Source: an uncultured Actinomycetes bacterium
GTDB taxonomy: Bacteria > Actinomycetota > Acidimicrobiia > Acidimicrobiales > RAAP-2
Reading direction: 5' to 3'
DNA length: 11,214 bases
Assembly (NCBI GenBank): GCA_903893955.1
Contig: CAITOG010000301.1
Location: forward strand, 1 to 11,214
The notes beneath the pieces were generated by a model. The model saw only the letters and a list, made by a program, of their open reading frames with translations. It searched no databases and had not been told where the DNA came from. The position numbers were made by a program, and so were the translations under genes. Positions 7,074 through 11,214 of the stretch are shown here, in pieces. The first letter of the stretch is position 1. Every line of letters starts with the position of its first letter.

Positions 7074-7831
7074 GCGACGTCACACGAGCAGACATCTGCA
7101 CCATCGCCTGCGCTGAGGCATGGCGTGGCGACGGCGAGGTCATGGCCAGCCCCTTCGGGTCGGTCCCTGCCCTGGGCGCCCGCCTGGCCAAGTCGACCTT
7201 CGCTCCGGACCTCGTCTTGACCGACGGCGAGGCAGCCCTGGTCCACGGCATCCCGACGCTTGCCACCAGGCCCAACGAGCTCGTGCGCGAGTCCTCCGTG
7301 CCCTACAAGACCATCTTCGCCATCGTCTGGTCCGGCCGACGCCACATCATGATGATGGCCAGCCAGGTCGATCAGTTCGGCAACCAGAACATCGCCGCCA
7401 TCGGTGACCACGCCAAGCCCAAGGCACAGCTCGTCGGCGTCCGCGGCGCCCCTGGCAACTCGGTCAACCACGCCACGTCCTACTGGGTGCCCGATCACAA
7501 CCCGCGCTCGTTCGTCGCCTCGGTCGATGTGGTCTGCGGCGTCGGCAACGACCGAGCCGCAGCCGCCGGACCAGGGGCGAGTCGATTCCACGATCTTCGC
7601 CGGGTGGTGTCGAACCTGGGCGTGTTCGACTTCGGTGGCCCGGACGGCTCGATGCGACTCGTCTCCGTCCATCCCGGTGTCGAGGTTGCCGACGTCGTCG
7701 CCGCCACCGGCTTCGAGCTGGCCGGCATCGACGGGACGGTTCCCACGACGAGGACCCCGAGTGATGCCGAGCTCGCGCTCATGGACGAGCTCGACCCGCG
7801 CGGGGCACGCCACAAGGAGGTTGCTGGATGA
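7070..7831 (+). CDS. ipdB: COCHEA-CoA hydrolase subunit IpdB
   Basis: This 253-residue beta subunit partners IpdA. It matches M. tuberculosis IpdB (Rv3552) over FAPDLVLTDGEA (44-55), WSGRRHIMM (87-95), QVDQFGNQNI (99-108), GVRGAPGN (123-130), NHATSYWV (133-140) and VVSNLGVFDFGGPDGSMR (179-196), then VSVHPGV. CoA transferases of this fold carry a glutamate that forms the CoA thioester. IpdAB works as a ring hydrolase without that chemistry, and here the corresponding stretch reads TDGEA. The GTG start at 7070 overlaps the ipdA stop codon by 4 bases (GTGA) and has a TGGAGG ribosome site about 9 nt upstream. Equal production of the two subunits fits the heteromeric enzyme. The length agrees with the roughly 250 residues of known IpdB proteins. 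Confidence 0.96.
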   Translation: MSDVTRADICTIACAEAWRGDGEVMASPFGSVPALGARLAKSTFAPDLVLTDGEAALVHGIPTLATRPNELVRESSVPYKTIFAIVWSGRRHIMMMASQVDQFGNQNIAAIGDHAKPKAQLVGVRGAPGNSVNHATSYWVPDHNPRSFVASVDVVCGVGNDRAAAAGPGASRFHDLRRVVSNLGVFDFGGPDGSMRLVSVHPGVEVADVVAATGFELAGIDGTVPTTRTPSDAELALMDELDPRGARHKEVAG

Positions 7832-8910
7832 GCGACGTCGAGCTCCCCGAGCCCCATGCTGCGCTCCAGACCCGCTTCACAAGAGAGGTCGGCGTCCGCT
7901 ACCCCATCGTCCAGACCGGGATGGGCTGGGTCGCAGGCTCTCGACTCGTGACTGCGACCGCCAAGGCGGGCGGCCTCGGGATCCTCGCGTCGGCGACGAT
8001 GACCCTCGACGAGCTCAAGGCCCAGATCGACGACGTCCGGCGCGAGACTGACGCTCCCTTCGGCGTCAACATGCGGACCGATGTCGCCGATGTGGAGCAG
8101 CGCATCGCCGCGATGGTCGACGCCGGCGTTCGAGTTGCCTCGTTCGCACAGGCGCCGAGAGCTGACCTGGTGACGGCGTGCGAGGAAGCAGGGCTCTTCG
8201 TCATGCCGACCGTTGGCGCACGGCGCCATGCCGAGAAGATGGCAGGGATCGGCGTCTCCGGCGTGATCGCGCAGGGCGCCGAGGGCGGTGGCCACACCGG
8301 TGTGGTCCCGACCTCGATCCTCACCCCTGACGTCGCTGCGGCTGTCGGCCAGGACATCTCGGTGATCTCCGCTGGTGGGTGGTCATCGGGAGCTGGCCTC
8401 GTGGCCGCCCTGGCGCTCGGCGCCGACGGGATCGCCATGGGAACCCGATTCCTCTTGACCTCCGACAGCCGAGTCCCCGACGAGGTCAAGGCGCAGTACC
8501 TTGCTGCCCCTGTCACCGGCACGGTGGTCTCCACCCGCATCGACGGCGCGCCACAGCGCGTCATCAAGACAGAGCTCGTCGACCACCTCGAGAAGTCGAG
8601 CTGGCTCGCCAACCTTCCTCGCTCGCTCGCCAGCGCCCACACCTTCCGCAAGGAGACCGGCTCGTCCCTTCGCTCGCTGCTCAAGGAGGGCCGAGCGATG
8701 AAGCAGGGCAACGAGCTCACCTGGCCACAGGTCGTGATGGCTGCCAACGCACCGGTGATGACCAAGGCGGCGCTCGTCGATGGTCGCACCGACGTCGGCG
8801 TCCTGCCGACCGGCCAGGTCACCGGCGTCATCGATGAGCTGCCCAGCGTGGCCGAGCTCATCGCTCGGGTGATCGGCGAGGCCAACGCCGTCCTCGACCG
8901 CCTCGCCTGA
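7828..8910 (+). CDS. ipdC: IpdC, FMN-dependent oxidoreductase of steroid ring C/D degradation
   Basis: This 360-residue TIM-barrel flavoprotein belongs to the nitronate monooxygenase/2-nitropropane dioxygenase family and closely resembles M. tuberculosis IpdC (Rv3553): YPIVQTGMGWVAGSRLV (25-41), AGGLGILASATMTLDEL (47-63), PFGVN (77-81), VRVASFA (101-107), AQGAEGGGHTG (148-158), AGGWSSGAGL (182-191) and GIAMGTRFLLTSDS (201-214). The histidine of GGHTG is the usual active-site residue, and AGG together with GTRFL binds the FMN phosphate. In the HIP branch IpdC is thought to introduce unsaturation into the CoA-linked ring before EchA20 and IpdAB act; nitronate oxidation is unlikely as the true role. 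The ATG overlaps the ipdB stop codon (ATGA) and AAGGAGG lies 8 nt upstream, a strong site. It is the last gene of the operon. Confidence 0.94.
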   Translation: MSDVELPEPHAALQTRFTREVGVRYPIVQTGMGWVAGSRLVTATAKAGGLGILASATMTLDELKAQIDDVRRETDAPFGVNMRTDVADVEQRIAAMVDAGVRVASFAQAPRADLVTACEEAGLFVMPTVGARRHAEKMAGIGVSGVIAQGAEGGGHTGVVPTSILTPDVAAAVGQDISVISAGGWSSGAGLVAALALGADGIAMGTRFLLTSDSRVPDEVKAQYLAAPVTGTVVSTRIDGAPQRVIKTELVDHLEKSSWLANLPRSLASAHTFRKETGSSLRSLLKEGRAMKQGNELTWPQVVMAANAPVMTKAALVDGRTDVGVLPTGQVTGVIDELPSVAELIARVIGEANAVLDRLA

Positions 8911-8913
8911 GCG

Positions 8914-8940
8914 CACGTCGGTGCCCCCTAGGGTGACGTG
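8914..8940 (+). promoter_or_regulatory. Promoter and inverted repeat in front of the MFS gene
   Basis: The 30-bp gap holds a TAnnnT box, TAGGGT (8929-8934), ending 6 nt before ATG 8941, so the transcript could begin at the ATG itself. CACGTC (8914-8919) and GACGTG (8935-8940) form an inverted repeat around the box, with the palindrome CCCTAGGG (8926-8933) at its centre. A regulator bound here would cover the promoter. The -35 is weak (CTGAGC at 8907-8912). Confidence 0.35.
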
Positions 8941-10431
8941 ATGAGCGAGGCTCACGAGACGCCAGCGCCACCGGCGCGCAAGGGCCACGACGGCATCATC
9001 CTGGCGCTGGCCTGCGTGGCGCAGTTCATGGTGATCCTGGACGTCTCGGTGGTCAACGTGGCCCTCCCCTCGATCGGACGGTCGCTCGGCTACTCGCCGA
9101 CGGGCCTCCAGTGGGTCGTCAACGCCTACGTCCTCGCCTTCGCCGGCTTCCTGCTGCTCGGCGGCCGTGCGGCCGACCTCTTCGGACGGCGCAGGGTCTT
9201 CATCCTCGGCGCGATCCTCTTCTCGGTGGCCAGCCTGGTCGGCGGTCTGGCGACCACGTCGGGCATGCTCACCGGGGCGAGGGTCGCACAGGGTCTCGGC
9301 GGGGCGCTGCTGTCGCCCGCGACGCTGACGATCATCGTCACCACGTTCCAGGGTCCTCGCTTGGCCAAGGCGCTCGGCGCCTGGGGTGCGGTTGGCGGCG
9401 CCGGCGGCGCGGTCGGCTCGTTGCTCGGCGGGATCTTGACCGCAGAGCTGTCATGGCGCTGGGTGTTCTTCATCAACATCCCGATCGGGATCGCCGTGGT
9501 GGTCGGGGCGGCCCTGTGGCTCACCGAGCTCCAGCGCAAGACCGCGCAGTCCAAGCTCGACGTCGCAGGCGCGGTCCTAGTGACCTCTGGCCTCTCGGCG
9601 CTCGTCTATGCCATCGTCAACACCGACACCCATGGTTGGACCGCGCCCTCCACGCTCGGCTGGCTGGCGGCCGCCATCGTGCTCCTCGCCGGCTTCGCCT
9701 TCGTCGAGACAAAGGTCGCCTCCGCTCCGCTCGTGCCGTTCAGCTTCTTCAAGAACCGCACCACCGCTGCCACCAACGTGATCATGTTCCTCGTCGGGGC
9801 CGCCTTCTTCTCGATGTGGTACTTCCTCACGCTCTACCTCCAAGACGTGCTCGGGTACTCAGCGCTCACGACCGGTTTCGCCTTCGCTCCCCAGGCCGTC
9901 GCGATCATCATCGGCGCCCAGGTCACGACGCGGATCATGGTCAAGGTGGGCGTCTGGCCGATGATCCTCATCGGCACCGCGATGTCGTGCGTCGGCTTCT
10001 TCTGGCTCGCCCAGCTGCAGTACGACTCGAACTACTGGACAGCGGTCCTCCCGCCGGCGATCGTCATCGCCTTCGCGCTCGGGCTGCTGTTCAGCCCCCT
10101 GGCGGCGTCAGCGACCTCGCAGGTCGATCACACCCAGGCTGGGCTCGCCTCTGGGGTGCTCAACACCGCTCGACAGGTCGGCGGGTCGCTGGGCCTGGCT
10201 GTCCTCGCCACGCTTGCCGCCAACGTCACGAAGAACCACCTGGCCAGCGCGACCAGCTCGGCCGGTGCCTCGATCGCGAAGCTCGAGGCTATGACCGCTG
10301 GGTTCGATCGAGCCTTCCTGGTCGCCTCAGGGATCTGCTTCCTCGCCGTCCTCGCCACCTTCTGGCTCCCCCGCACCGTCGCGTCGCAGCGAAGCGGCGC
10401 TGGCGCAGCGCCCGCGCCAGCGATGGACTGA
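8941..10431 (+). CDS. MFS transporter, DHA2 (EmrB/QacA-like, 14-TM) family
   Basis: This 496-residue membrane protein has the length and hydrophobic pattern of 14-helix drug:proton antiporters. Signatures are LDVSVVNVALP in helix 1 (33-43, with the family's Asp34), QWVVNAYVLAFAGFLL (57-72), motif A as GGRAADLFGRRR (74-85), motif C-like GGAGGAVGSLLGG (152-164), SWRWVFFINIPIG (171-183), and the late segment SGVLNTARQVGGSLG. Family members export hydrophobic compounds; the substrate cannot be told from sequence. It follows ipdC by 30 bp on the same strand, so it may export or tolerate steroid intermediates, but the apparent promoter in that gap argues for separate control. I chose ATG 8941; GTG 8938 directly before it is possible. 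The last codons contain a strong hairpin. Confidence 0.93.
   Translation: MSEAHETPAPPARKGHDGIILALACVAQFMVILDVSVVNVALPSIGRSLGYSPTGLQWVVNAYVLAFAGFLLLGGRAADLFGRRRVFILGAILFSVASLVGGLATTSGMLTGARVAQGLGGALLSPATLTIIVTTFQGPRLAKALGAWGAVGGAGGAVGSLLGGILTAELSWRWVFFINIPIGIAVVVGAALWLTELQRKTAQSKLDVAGAVLVTSGLSALVYAIVNTDTHGWTAPSTLGWLAAAIVLLAGFAFVETKVASAPLVPFSFFKNRTTAATNVIMFLVGAAFFSMWYFLTLYLQDVLGYSALTTGFAFAPQAVAIIIGAQVTTRIMVKVGVWPMILIGTAMSCVGFFWLAQLQYDSNYWTAVLPPAIVIAFALGLLFSPLAASATSQVDHTQAGLASGVLNTARQVGGSLGLAVLATLAANVTKNHLASATSSAGASIAKLEAMTAGFDRAFLVASGICFLAVLATFWLPRTVASQRSGAGAAPAPAMD
10398..10422 (+). terminator. GC-rich hairpin inside the 3' end of the MFS gene
   Basis: CGCTGGCGC and GCGCCAGCG (9 bp each) are perfect complements around a 7-nt loop, ending 6 nt before the MFS stop codon. 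This is the most stable-looking short hairpin I noticed in the window. There is no T-tract, as is common for actinobacterial terminators. It also encodes the alanine/proline-rich tail, so composition may partly explain it. Confidence 0.4.
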
Positions 10432-10436
10432 GGTCG

Positions 10437-10454
10437 TCGACGTCGCAGCGTCGA
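10437..10454. terminator. Small hairpin in the convergent gap
   Basis: TCGACG and CGTCGA pair (6 bp) around a 6-nt loop within the 28-bp gap between the convergent MFS and monooxygenase genes. It could act in either direction. No T-tract flanks it. Confidence 0.35.
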
Positions 10455-10459
10455 TGTGC

Positions 10460-11214
10460 TCAGGTCGAGTGGGTCATGACGAAGTCAGCCAGATCCGGCT
10501 CCTTGGTCCACGACCAGTAGTCCACCAGTCGCCACGGGCTCAGGATGTGGACCTCGCCGTCCTCATTCTTGAAGAACGAATGCTCGATCGACGGCTGCGT
10601 CCACACCAGGCGGCTCAGCTCAGCCTGGGAGCGCTCGTGCCATGAGCGGCACGCCTCCTCGGTGGGCTCCATCGCCACCAGATCGTCCTCGATCAGCGTG
10701 CGAAGGCATCCAAGGATGTAGCGCATCTGGCACTCAGAGTGGAAGATCAGGCTGCCGCCGTGGGCGAGGTTGGTCCCTGGTCCGTACATCAAGAAGAGGT
10801 TCGGGAAGCCTGGCACCGTCATCCCGAGATAGGCCGCCGGCCGGTCGCCCCACCGCTCGGCGAGGACCTGGCCCTCACGGCCGACAATGTCCATCGGCCA
10901 GAGCACCTTGGTCGCCTTGAAGCCGGTGGCGTAGACCACGACGTCTGCCTCGTGGAGCTGGCCGTCGGCGTCCACGACGCCGGAGGGCTCGAGGTGGTCG
11001 AAGCCGGTGCGCACCAACTCGACGTTGTCTCGACGGAGCGTGGCCAGCCAGCTGCCGTTGTCCTGCAGGGTCCGTTTGCCAGTCGGCGGATAGTCGGGGA
11101 CAACCTTGGCGATCAGCTCATCGTCGCCGTCGAGCTGGCTCGTGATCCAGTCGGTGAACATGATGCGCGTGAGCTCGTTCATCTCGCTCACCGCCCGCTG
11201 CTGGTCTGGGTACG
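10460..11214 (-). CDS. Flavin-dependent monooxygenase (FMO/Baeyer-Villiger type), N-terminus outside window
   Basis: Some 250 C-terminal residues are visible, and the frame stays open to the right edge, so the FAD-binding N-terminus is missing. Supporting features are DVVVYATGF, the conserved ATG-type motif of class B flavin monooxygenases, followed by PGFPNLFLMYGPGTNLAHGGS and HSECQMRYILGCL, which are typical of 4-hydroxyacetophenone monooxygenase-like and related BVMO/FMO proteins. The preceding KRTLQDNGSWLATLRRDNVELVR fits the segment before the second FAD/NADPH crossover. Such enzymes use NADPH, FAD and O2 to insert oxygen beside a ketone or to oxidise N or S atoms. The FxGxxxHxxxW fingerprint that would separate true BVMOs lies outside the window. 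It is convergent with the MFS gene. The tail ends DYWSWTKEPDLADF. Confidence 0.88.
   Translation of the reverse strand, partial: YPDQQRAVSEMNELTRIMFTDWITSQLDGDDELIAKVVPDYPPTGKRTLQDNGSWLATLRRDNVELVRTGFDHLEPSGVVDADGQLHEADVVVYATGFKATKVLWPMDIVGREGQVLAERWGDRPAAYLGMTVPGFPNLFLMYGPGTNLAHGGSLIFHSECQMRYILGCLRTLIEDDLVAMEPTEEACRSWHERSQAELSRLVWTQPSIEHSFFKNEDGEVHILSPWRLVDYWSWTKEPDLADFVMTHST

Noticed and set aside
7070..7831. Annotation of IpdAB as a genuine CoA transferase
   Set aside because: The fold is that of class I CoA transferases, but the sequence follows IpdAB, which hydrolyses a ring, and the locus is a steroid operon.
9111..10520. 469-residue frame overlapping the MFS gene in another frame
   Set aside because: The translation is rich in Arg and His with no membrane or family pattern, while the MFS frame shows clear motifs. 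It is a shadow frame.

Overview
The window is high-GC, gene-dense bacterial DNA with short gaps, GTG starts and stop/start overlaps. It reads as an actinobacterial chromosome. The closest gene set and order I recall is the Mycobacterium tuberculosis Rv3549c-Rv3553 steroid locus, but several details (no KstR2-type box seen, different flanking genes) suggest a non-mycobacterial lineage, perhaps Acidimicrobiia; that placement is inference. I saw no RNA genes, CRISPR arrays, insertion sequences or phage genes. All genes look intact except the two cut by the window edges.

Left block, minus strand (1-5249). From right to left: an SDR oxidoreductase; the three-subunit proton-translocating NAD(P) transhydrogenase (pntAA-pntAB-pntB, tightly coupled); a small SRPBCC (START-like) protein; and an ABC1/UbiB-family kinase-like protein cut by the left edge. 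A hairpin overlapping the SDR stop codon and an extended -10-like box just before pntAA suggest that the pnt genes are their own transcription unit with a leaderless start.

Divergent control region (5250-5421). It separates the SDR from a plus-strand operon and holds several inverted repeats. One is a perfect 9+9 bp repeat in the SDR leader, another a 6+6 bp repeat at the likely echA20 transcription start. These are the best regulatory candidates in the window.

Right block, plus strand (5422-8910): echA20-ipdA-ipdB-ipdC, translationally coupled by short spacing or 4-bp overlaps. By family knowledge these enzymes open the last two rings (C and D) of the steroid nucleus as CoA thioesters. EchA20 opens ring D of HIEC-CoA, IpdAB hydrolyses COCHEA-CoA to MOODA-CoA, and IpdC is a flavin oxidoreductase acting earlier in the same branch. 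The divergent SDR resembles Rv3549c, which sits at the same place in M. tuberculosis. The window therefore indicates an organism able to degrade cholesterol, cholate or other steroids.

Far right (8941-11214): a 14-TM DHA2-type MFS transporter with its own probable leaderless promoter, then a convergent flavin-dependent monooxygenase (FMO/Baeyer-Villiger type) cut by the right edge. Terminator-like hairpins lie at the end of the MFS gene and in the 28-bp convergent gap. I see no wholly new system. The points most worth following are the unassigned palindromes in the divergent region, the apparent relocation of the proton-channel histidine in the transhydrogenase, and the repeated -10/leaderless arrangement.
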